Assembly (NCBI GenBank): GCA_902767125.1
Contig: CACXGJ010000124.1
Location: forward strand, 1 to 7,186
Source of the DNA: an uncultured Ruminococcus sp.
GTDB taxonomy: Bacteria; Bacillota; Clostridia; Oscillospirales; Acutalibacteraceae
Reading direction: 5' to 3'
DNA: 7,186 bases
The position numbers and the translations under genes were made by a program. The notes beneath the pieces were generated by a model. That model worked only from the letters and a program-made list of their open reading frames with translations. It was not told the origin of the DNA and did no database searches. Positions 1 through 4,902 of the stretch are shown piece after piece. Position 1 is the stretch's first letter. The number at the start of each line of letters is the position of its first letter.

Positions 1-2
1 CA

Positions 3-1184
3 GACTGGAGCAGCGATATCGCAATGTATGAGACAGAAGCAGGTATATATGTTGGTAAGACAGATGAACTTCCTGCAGGTGATTATGCATTCAAAGTTCG
101 TGCAGACGGTGCTTGGACAGACAGTTGGGGCGTTTATGAAGAAGATTATGACAGAACATATAACAGTCAGACTGATGTAGCAGTAACTCTTGCAGAAGAT
201 GCTGTTATCACAGTTAAGCTTGATGCAACAGGTGATGACGAAATTCTTTGGCCTGTAAGCTACAAGATCGGTGACGGCGAGTGGGTATACACAGGTCCGG
301 AACAGTCAGGAGAAGTTTCAGAAGTATCTGAAGTATCCGAAGTTTCAGAGGTTTCAGAAGTATCTGAAGTTTCAGAAGTATCTGAAGTATCCGAAATTGC
401 TCCGATTGACGAACCTTCACAGCCTGAATACTATGAGACAAAGGTTACTGACTACATCTACTTCGACAACAGCGAAACAAAGTGGGAGAAAGTTTATGCT
501 TACTGGTGGCATTCAGACTTTGCAAGAACTTTTGACCTTGAGAACAATGACTGGGGTATCGTAAAGACTGTTAATGAAGAAACAGGTGTAGAAGGCTGGG
601 AGCCTGTTAAATTCCCGGGTACAGAAATGACTCAAATCGAAGGCACAGACATCTGGCAGGCAAGAATCCCGTTCAATGCTCAAATGATCGTCTTCAACAG
701 CGGTAAGACTGATGAGCAGATTCAGGTTCTTAAGGAAACAGGCTATCAGACAGCAGACCTTAAGTTTGATGAAAAAGCAAATGCAGGTCAGATTTATGTA
801 ATAGATACATCTGTTGAGGCTAAAGCAGGCAGAGGTATTGAGAAGACTAAACTTAAGTACAATGAGGGTGAGTGGAAGGACTATACAGGCAAGTTCATGT
901 CAGAGCAGATCGGTGAACTTCCTGAGGTTTCAGAAGTAAGCACAACAGGCGGCGATGAGTCACAGACATCAACTCAGACACCTACACAGACATCAACACA
1001 GACACCTACACAGACATCAACTCAAACACCTACACAGACATCAACACAGACATCTACAACAGGCGGCACAACAACTCCTGTAGTTAACACAGGTGATGCT
1101 ACAATGCCTATCGCTATTGGTGCAGTTGCAGTTATGGCTCTTGGTGCAGCATTTGTTGCTTCAAAGAAGAAGGAAGAAGTATAA
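3..1184 (+). CDS. Cell-surface starch-binding-type protein, X25-like + CBM26-like modules, C-terminal anchor (5' partial)
   Basis: The reading frame is open from the first bases, so the N-terminus (signal peptide and possibly a catalytic domain) lies outside the window; the ATG at 24 is internal. In order the visible 393 residues hold: a beta-sandwich-like module (about nt 3-300) with the pattern 'G.Y......LPAGDYAFKV...G.W...WG', resembling the X25 modules of pullulanases; a (SEV)n linker; a second module (about nt 430-890) with 'YFDNS..W..VYAY.W', a G.EM step, 'IVFNSG' and 'GQIYVID', resembling CBM26-type starch-binding domains; a Thr/Gln/Pro/Ser linker; and a tail with NTGD, a hydrophobic helix and SKKKEE. 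Known CBM26 and X25 modules act in alpha-glucan binding, so I infer an extracellular starch-adhesion protein or the C-terminal part of an anchored amylase or pullulanase. The TGD tail is probably a sortase-type sorting signal, though not a classic LPXTG. Ile codons are almost all ATC or ATT, as in a well-expressed gene. Domain assignments are from pattern memory only. Confidence 0.8.
   Translation, partial: DWSSDIAMYETEAGIYVGKTDELPAGDYAFKVRADGAWTDSWGVYEEDYDRTYNSQTDVAVTLAEDAVITVKLDATGDDEILWPVSYKIGDGEWVYTGPEQSGEVSEVSEVSEVSEVSEVSEVSEVSEVSEIAPIDEPSQPEYYETKVTDYIYFDNSETKWEKVYAYWWHSDFARTFDLENNDWGIVKTVNEETGVEGWEPVKFPGTEMTQIEGTDIWQARIPFNAQMIVFNSGKTDEQIQVLKETGYQTADLKFDEKANAGQIYVIDTSVEAKAGRGIEKTKLKYNEGEWKDYTGKFMSEQIGELPEVSEVSTTGGDESQTSTQTPTQTSTQTPTQTSTQTPTQTSTQTSTTGGTTTPVVNTGDATMPIAIGAVAVMALGAAFVASKKKEEV
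312..398 (+). repeat. Tandem Ser-Glu-Val linker repeat, 9-nt unit
   Basis: In frame, GEV is followed by eight SEV units and one SEI. The codons vary (tca/tct/tcc, gtt/gta), so the DNA repeat is imperfect although the peptide repeat is nearly perfect. It separates the two beta-rich modules and is acidic. A shorter copy (EVSEV) recurs at about 924-938 before the second linker. Confidence 0.95.
963..1058 (+). repeat. 24-nt tandem repeat encoding QTSTQTPT linker
   Basis: Three complete 24-nt units (963-986, 987-1010, 1011-1034) and a fourth, diverged one encode QTSTQTPT. It is a Thr/Gln/Pro/Ser-rich stalk between the last binding module and the membrane-proximal anchor, the usual place for a wall-spanning linker. 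Confidence 0.95.
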
Positions 1185-1226
1185 TTTCTGACGGTCTTTC
1201 CGATGAAGTTTAACTGAAAAAAATAT

Positions 1227-1264
1227 TCTCTCCGATTATCTTTTGATGGTCGGAGAGATTTTTT
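1227..1264 (+). terminator. Strong intrinsic terminator, probably bidirectional
   Basis: A 14-bp stem (1227-1240 with 1245-1258, two G-U pairs) closes a TTTT loop and is followed by a T run at 1259-1264. It lies 43 nt after the surface-protein stop. On the opposite strand the A-rich stretch at about 1217-1225 becomes a U-tract, so the same hairpin could also stop transcription arriving from the convergent lipoprotein gene. Confidence 0.9.
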
Positions 1265-1267
1265 ATC

Positions 1268-1335
1268 AGTGAGGAATGAGGAGTGAGAAGTGAGAAGTTA
1301 TTATACTCCTCGTTTCTCACTCCTCACTCCTAACT
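1268..1335. repeat. 31-bp imperfect inverted repeat made of heptamer units
   Basis: Positions 1268-1298 pair with 1305-1335 around a 6-nt loop: 26 Watson-Crick pairs, 2 G-U pairs and 3 mismatches, including a perfect 13-bp core (1277-1289 with 1314-1326). The left arm is four successive heptamers of the form GAGRARt starting at 1271, and the right arm is the complementary CTC-rich series. It has no U-tract of its own and sits between two convergent genes, ending 6 nt from the lipoprotein stop. It looks like an intergenic repetitive element rather than a simple terminator; whether copies exist elsewhere cannot be seen here. Confidence 0.85.
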
Positions 1336-1341
1336 TTTCAT

Positions 1342-2430
1342 TTATGCGGCTTCGGGGAGTTTTTCGGTAATGGTGATTTGGTCGGGAGAGGTTATTTTTG
1401 TAACGGTAATACCCTGTTGTTGGAGGAGGGATATGATGCCATCATCACCGAGGAAATGTGCGGAGCCTACAACGAGCATTACAGTCTTATCACCCTTCAT
1501 GTAGCTGATGAGCTTTTCGGTCATGCCCGAATTTCTGTCCGTCAGCATTGCGGAATTGTATTCTTCAAGAAGCTCCTGCTGTTCTTCCGTAAGGTCATTG
1601 ATATCGAAATCGGTGTCATCCGAGGTATCTTCGGCAGTCATGGTACCGTTCTTCCATTTGTCATACAGAGCCTTTATTTCCTCAACCTGTTTGTCGATGG
1701 CATTTTCTTCGGCATATTGGGCAAGCATGAGTTCAATGAGTTCGTCTGAAAAGTTATTGAACATACTCATCTGAAATTCCGTGGATTCGACCTCACCGAT
1801 TTCTTTTCCGTCATTTTTTGCACGGTTTGTCAGGGTAATGTCAACACCGTTTGCCGAATTAAGATCAGCCTTTGAGATAACGATGTTTTCGAGGAGGCTT
1901 TCCCACATCAGAGGCTTGTAATAATCATACATGGAATTGTACATTCCGTTTTCCTTCAGGATATCGACAAGTGTAGTATATGTTTCGGATGAGATATGAT
2001 CCTTTATCGTTGTACCGTCTGCATATACCATATCGGTCAAAAATTTTGTATCTGCCGTGATGCTCGAAAAAAGGTTTGACATATCTATCTCGAATAAAAG
2101 CATATCACTGTCGGAATAGGCTTTTTCAAAGTAATCGGGGAGATGATTTACCATATCATCACCTGCATGGATAGAGCCGAAAAGATAAGCATAATTTCCG
2201 TCATTGTCCTCGGCTTTCCACATAAGAGGAGTTATGAGATTATTACCTTGGCTGTCATATGGAGTCGGAGTGCTTTTTTCATTTTTCGATTCGGGAACGG
2301 TTGAGGCAATGCCTGAAGCCTGTGATTCGATGTCGAAAAGATCATTGCTTTCGATATGCTTGCATCCGCCCAAGGCAGGTATAACAAGCATTGCTGTAAG
2401 TACCGAACATAATATTTTTTTTGCTTTCAT
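1342..2430 (-). CDS. TraB/GumN-family lipoprotein
   Basis: The product has 362 residues. The N-terminus is a lipoprotein signal: a short Lys-rich start, a hydrophobic stretch and the lipobox LGGC with Cys23 as the lipidated residue, then a Ser/Thr-rich tether to about residue 60. The rest matches the TraB/GumN (Tiki-like) fold: 'YLFGSIH' around residues 82-88, 'LLFEID' at 111-116, an 'RN' near 299 and 'VVGSAH' ending at His325. The two GxxH motifs and the Glu are the family's conserved, putatively metal-binding residues; animal Tiki members are proteases, but bacterial functions are largely unknown. It should sit on the outer face of the cytoplasmic membrane. It has its own promoter and a Shine-Dalgarno AAAGGA 10 nt before the ATG, and so is probably monocistronic. 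A run of eight A's covers codons 3-6. Family call confident; substrate unknown. Confidence 0.92.
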   Translation of the reverse strand: MKAKKILCSVLTAMLVIPALGGCKHIESNDLFDIESQASGIASTVPESKNEKSTPTPYDSQGNNLITPLMWKAEDNDGNYAYLFGSIHAGDDMVNHLPDYFEKAYSDSDMLLFEIDMSNLFSSITADTKFLTDMVYADGTTIKDHISSETYTTLVDILKENGMYNSMYDYYKPLMWESLLENIVISKADLNSANGVDITLTNRAKNDGKEIGEVESTEFQMSMFNNFSDELIELMLAQYAEENAIDKQVEEIKALYDKWKNGTMTAEDTSDDTDFDINDLTEEQQELLEEYNSAMLTDRNSGMTEKLISYMKGDKTVMLVVGSAHFLGDDGIISLLQQQGITVTKITSPDQITITEKLPEAA

Positions 2431-2431
2431 T

Positions 2432-2446
2432 AAAGGATCGTCCTTT
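2432..2446 (-). promoter_or_regulatory. Shine-Dalgarno inside a small self-complementary element
   Basis: On the mRNA, AAAGGA (2446-2441) is the ribosome binding site of the lipoprotein gene. It is followed by CGA and then its own complement TCCTTT, giving a 6-bp stem with a 3-nt loop just before the ATG. It could mask the site, but the stem is weak and this may be chance. Confidence 0.5.
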
Positions 2447-2472
2447 CTTTGAGAGATTTTTTGTTTATAGAA

Positions 2473-2501
2473 ATTATATCAGTTATAGTGGAGAGTTGCA
2501 A
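2473..2501 (-). promoter_or_regulatory. Sigma-A-type promoter for the TraB-family lipoprotein
   Basis: Read on the - strand: -35 TTGCAA (2501-2496), a 17-nt spacer, and -10 TATAAT (2478-2473) preceded by TG plus one base (extended -10). The start would lie near 2466, giving a leader of about 36 nt. It lies just downstream of the terminator of the 68-codon gene, making the lipoprotein gene a separate unit. Confidence 0.8.
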
Positions 2502-2514
2502 TATGATTATTGAC

Positions 2515-2554
2515 AAAAAAATGAACGGATATTGCATTTTTTGCGATATCCGTT
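2515..2554 (-). terminator. Intrinsic terminator after the mini surface-protein gene
   Basis: The arms 2554-2543 and 2535-2524 form a 12-bp stem (one G-U type pair) with a 7-nt A-rich loop on the - strand transcript. After C-A comes a run of seven U's (2521-2515). It starts 18 nt after the stop codon of the 68-codon gene. Confidence 0.85.
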
Positions 2555-2571
2555 TCAGTATTTTATGCAGA

Positions 2572-2778
2572 TTATTTTTTATTTTTCTTCTTTCCGAAAA
2601 GCAGAAGGATCACAACCACAAGAGCAGCGACTACTATTCCGACAAGAGCGACTATAAGCAAAGTCGAATTATCTCCTGTAGCAAAGGTCTTGGGATATCC
2701 GAGAGCATTCGCACTGATCGGACAGAGCATAAGAGCGGTCATTATGACCGAAATGAAAGATACTGAAAGCTTTTTCAT
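2572..2778 (-). CDS. 68-aa signal-peptide-plus-anchor mini-protein
   Basis: The gene has a good Shine-Dalgarno (AAAGGAGA, 2795-2788, 9 nt from the ATG) and its own terminator, so it is likely real. The product has a classic signal peptide (MKK..., hydrophobic core, ANA before Leu26), about ten residues (LGYPKTFAT followed by GD at 35-36), a hydrophobic helix at about 39-61 and a KKKNKK tail. The tail matches the TGD-helix-Lys pattern of the two larger surface proteins in the window. If signal peptidase and a sortase both cut, only about nine residues would remain outside. It could instead be a membrane miniprotein with an N-terminal helix, or a remnant of a larger surface protein. No function is known to me. 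It follows the 229-aa surface-protein gene on the same strand. Confidence 0.8.
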   Translation of the reverse strand: MKKLSVSFISVIMTALMLCPISANALGYPKTFATGDNSTLLIVALVGIVVAALVVVILLLFGKKKNKK

Positions 2779-2795
2779 GTTTGTGCGTCTCCTTT

Positions 2796-2833
2796 ATAAA
2801 ACAACAGGGACACTGCCCAAAGACAATGCCCCT
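2796..2833 (-). terminator. Attenuator-like hairpin between two surface-protein genes
   Basis: On the - strand transcript, 2833-2806 can fold into a 12-bp stem with several G-U pairs and a UUUG loop, followed by GUUGUUUUAU (2805-2796). The U-tract is interrupted and the stem has many wobbles, so termination is probably partial. Read-through would allow the downstream 68-codon gene to be expressed at a lower level; I saw no clear separate promoter for it. Confidence 0.6.
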
Positions 2834-2863
2834 ATATGTAAATCTTAAAAAAATCAGCCTGAA

Positions 2864-3553
2864 TTATTTTGCGTGTTTCTTTGATTTTGAAGCTACAAGG
2901 GCAGTACCGAGAGCTGCAAGACCAACAACTGCGAATACACCTGCTGTTGCAGTTGAATCACCTGTGTTGGTAGGCTGCTGTGAAGGTTGTTGAGAGGGCT
3001 GCTGTGAAGGCTGCTGTGAGGGTTGCTGTGAAGTAGGTTCTTCAGTCTTTGTCTTTGCAAGTACATAGCGTGATGAGCCGTCAACGGTGAACTTCAGTGT
3101 ATTGCCGTCAGCAGTAGCGAGCTTCTTGAGACCTTCTTCATCAGTGAAGGAGTAAACTACATCATAAGATGCAGAATCAACTACGAGTTCAACGCCTGCA
3201 TTGTAGAAAGGCATAGCTTCGCCGTCTTCATCAAAGAAATAGAGGTCAAGAATCTTGCTTGTTACGATGTCGGGAGTTTTAGCAAGAGCTGCTTCAACAT
3301 CAACATTTGTAACGGTATCAACGGTAAATTTTACTTTTTCGCCTGCTGTAACAACATCAGCCGGGATAGCAGCATTAACTGTTCCGTCTCCGATATTTAC
3401 CGAAAGCTCTGTTTTAGTACCGGCAACAGCGACTTTTTCATCAGAAACAGAGTTACTTGTTATACCGGGAGTAAGAGCACTTACAGAAATAACTGTGGAA
3501 GAAACAGCAACAGCTGCTGCCATAGCAGCTACGATAAGTTTTTTAGTGTTCAT
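2864..3553 (-). CDS. Secreted protein with (SQQP)5 linker and TGD-type C-terminal anchor
   Basis: The product has 229 residues from the ATG at 3553. An in-frame ATG at 3562 directly abuts the AGGAGG (3568-3563) with no spacing, whereas 3553 lies 9 nt away, so I prefer the latter. It has a signal peptide (MNTKK, Ala/Val-rich core, VSA before LTPG at about residue 27). The mature body of about 120 residues is beta-rich; its end ('LKFTVDGSSRYVLAKT') resembles the 'F..dh.S.Y.l' close of domains common in clostridial surface proteins. Then come five SQQP units and NTGD, a hydrophobic helix and SKSKKHAK. I infer an envelope-anchored protein; ligand or enzymatic activity is not apparent and no catalytic motif was seen. 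Codon choice (ACA, GAA, ATC, GTT) resembles the first gene and suggests good expression. Confidence 0.9.
   Translation of the reverse strand: MNTKKLIVAAMAAAVAVSSTVISVSALTPGITSNSVSDEKVAVAGTKTELSVNIGDGTVNAAIPADVVTAGEKVKFTVDTVTNVDVEAALAKTPDIVTSKILDLYFFDEDGEAMPFYNAGVELVVDSASYDVVYSFTDEEGLKKLATADGNTLKFTVDGSSRYVLAKTKTEEPTSQQPSQQPSQQPSQQPSQQPTNTGDSTATAGVFAVVGLAALGTALVASKSKKHAK
2972..3031 (-). repeat. 12-nt tandem repeat encoding (SQQP)5
   Basis: Five consecutive in-frame units of Ser-Gln-Gln-Pro, with synonymous variation between units, directly precede TNTGD. This is the stalk region just outside the predicted anchor. Confidence 0.95.
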
Positions 3554-3562
3554 GATAAACAT

Positions 3563-3568
3563 CCTCCT
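3563..3568 (-). promoter_or_regulatory. AGGAGG ribosome binding site deciding the start at 3553
   Basis: A perfect AGGAGG on the - strand touches the upstream ATG (3562) but is 9 nt from the ATG at 3553, which starts MNTKK, a normal signal-peptide beginning. This favours the shorter product. Confidence 0.85.
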
Positions 3569-3598
3569 AAAATAAATATAAAGATTCTGAACAGCAAT

Positions 3599-3628
3599 AT
3601 AATATCACACTTGTAACAAGTTTGTCAA
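3599..3628 (-). promoter_or_regulatory. Sigma-A-type promoter for the surface-protein pair
   Basis: On the - strand: consensus -35 TTGACA (3628-3623), an 18-nt spacer, and -10 TATTAT (3604-3599) with an upstream TG (extended -10). The predicted start near 3592 gives a leader of about 39 nt. It probably drives the 229-aa gene and, by read-through, the 68-aa gene. Confidence 0.8.
3606..3624. promoter_or_regulatory. Palindrome in the promoter spacer, candidate operator
   Basis: ACTTG (3609-3613), a 3-nt centre and CAAGT (3617-3621) form a perfect 5+5 dyad. It extends to 7 paired positions of 8 per side over 3606-3624. It lies almost exactly between the -35 and -10 hexamers, where a repressor would block polymerase. 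No cognate regulator is in the window. Confidence 0.45.
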
Positions 3629-3724
3629 TAATTATATGGAAAAATATATGTTTTTTAATTTGTAAAATAAAGGAAACCAAGAAATTTAGTTATTTATGCT
3701 TACAAAATAATAATGGTTATCGTT

Positions 3725-4882
3725 TTATAGTGCAATAAACTCTCTCAACTGCTTTGAGCCGTCAAAACGCATCCATATATCATAAGGAGTTGCCCCGTGT
3801 GCATTTTCAAACAATCCGTAATAGAAGTGGAAATATGAAAGAACCAATACAGCTATGAGAAATCCCATTGCAAGCATTTTCTTCTGTTTTTCAGATGTAA
3901 GTTCAATGACCTTGCCGCTGTTGAGGGTAGTGTTGATGCCCTTTGCAGCGAGTGAGCGGTATATCACGGGAACAAGCAGAATCAAAAATATAGCGAAATA
4001 GTATGAGAATCTTTCAAGTATGCTGTGCTTTGACATCGTTACCATAAATATCGTGCAGATCAGAGAAAGATTTATCAGATATTTATTTTCATTCGTGATA
4101 TTGATAGTGCCGAATCTCACAAGTATAAATGCACATATCATCACAAACAGCGGGAATATCGCATATATAAAGGACAGTCCCTCGGTGACGAATATCGAAT
4201 GGCTGTATTCCTCGTGATAGAAGTTTGTCAGAATATTTATGAATCCCTCGGATGACATGTAGAACCATAATATAAAATAGCCGTATATTATAAGTTCCTT
4301 GAACTTGGGCTGCATTTTGATAATGAAGTACACGGGAAGGATGAATATTATCGTTTGATGGAATAGTGAAGCGAATAATATTGTTACTGCAAACGGGATG
4401 AATTTATTTCTCTTTATAAATGACCATGCCAGCATCAGAACAGATACGGCTATCATCTGACGAAGAAAATTCATTTCCATGAAGAATATGAACAGATTGA
4501 TATAGAGTATTGTCGAAAGCCATGGCATTTCTGAATTTCGTCCGATGAATATTGCGGCAGGGATAACGGCTATGAAACTCAATACTCCTATATACCATAT
4601 ATAATTTGGCAGGAAAAGTCCGAGAAGCTTTGTAAGTATGACAAAGCCTATTTCCCAGTCCTTGTATGTAAAGCTCGTAAATCCTTCATCACGCATCTCA
4701 TTGAAGCCGACAGTGTACATATTATAGTCATAGCCTATCTGATTTCTCAAGGTCATCAATGCCAGAAGCTGACCGAATGATATTATGATAAAAAGTACGG
4801 TCTTTGCCTTTGACGGCTTTCTGAAGCAGAACAGCCATGCCCATAAAAGTAAAAGCAGATTATTTAATGTATAAAACAGCAA
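3725..4882 (-). CDS. EpsG-family polysaccharide polymerase-like membrane protein
   Basis: The product has about 385 residues from a TTG start at 4882, which is 9 nt after AAAGGAG; TTGs at 4888 and 4891 are in frame but too close to it. There are about ten hydrophobic segments. Family signatures are visible: 'R..IGYDY..Y' (Arg46 to Asp52 region), 'NFLRQMIA' (Arg141-Gln142) and 'SLFHQT' (His175), as in the EpsG group of Wzy-like O-antigen and exopolysaccharide polymerases. I infer that it links lipid-carried repeat units on the outer face of the cytoplasmic membrane. It starts 20 bp after the sugar phosphotransferase gene and is almost certainly co-transcribed with it; it is the last gene of that unit, and no clear terminator follows. 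ATA is frequent among its Ile codons, unlike the surface-protein genes. EpsG proteins are diverse and the polymerase role is mostly inferred. Confidence 0.88.
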   Translation of the reverse strand: MLFYTLNNLLLLLWAWLFCFRKPSKAKTVLFIIISFGQLLALMTLRNQIGYDYNMYTVGFNEMRDEGFTSFTYKDWEIGFVILTKLLGLFLPNYIWYIGVLSFIAVIPAAIFIGRNSEMPWLSTILYINLFIFFMEMNFLRQMIAVSVLMLAWSFIKRNKFIPFAVTILFASLFHQTIIFILPVYFIIKMQPKFKELIIYGYFILWFYMSSEGFINILTNFYHEEYSHSIFVTEGLSFIYAIFPLFVMICAFILVRFGTINITNENKYLINLSLICTIFMVTMSKHSILERFSYYFAIFLILLVPVIYRSLAAKGINTTLNSGKVIELTSEKQKKMLAMGFLIAVLVLSYFHFYYGLFENAHGATPYDIWMRFDGSKQLREFIAL

Positions 4883-4891
4883 GAACAACAA

Positions 4892-4898
4892 CTCCTTT
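4892..4898 (-). promoter_or_regulatory. AAAGGAG ribosome binding site pointing to a TTG start
   Basis: The site lies in the 20-bp gap after the sugar phosphotransferase stop. The only start with normal spacing (9 nt) is TTG at 4882. The first ATG downstream in frame would remove the first membrane segment. Confidence 0.75.
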
Positions 4899-4902
4899 GA
4901 AT

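Noticed and set aside
271..564. A 97-codon + strand frame across the SEV repeat
   Set aside because: It is the shifted reading of the tandem repeat in the surface-protein gene; its repetitive peptide merely mirrors the DNA repeat.
963..1058. Tandem 24-nt repeats as a CRISPR array
   Set aside because: The units are contiguous, without spacers, and are in frame as a Thr/Gln/Pro/Ser linker.
2415..2422. A run of eight A's (coding strand) in codons 3-6 of the lipoprotein gene as a phase-variation site
   Set aside because: Lys-rich signal-peptide starts in AT-rich genomes often give such runs, and 8 bases alone is weak evidence for slippage.
2449..2766. A 105-codon open frame on the + strand opposite the mini-protein gene
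   Set aside because: It runs across a promoter, a terminator and the antisense of a gene with a good signal peptide, and its translation has no recognisable features.
3255..3575. A 106-codon + strand frame opposite the 229-aa surface protein
   Set aside because: It is antisense to a well-supported gene and covers its ribosome binding site; its hydrophobic end is the complement of the signal-peptide codons.
3616..3624. ACAAGTTTG shared with 6412-6420 near another promoter, as a common regulator site
   Set aside because: It is only 9 bp, lies in opposite orientation relative to the two promoters, and in each case includes bases of or next to the -35 region, so chance and promoter constraint explain it.
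3659..3706. TTTGTAA/TTACAAA inverted repeat after the EpsG-like gene as a terminator
   Set aside because: The arms are AT-rich with a 34-nt loop and no following U-tract in the right place; I could not support a terminator here.
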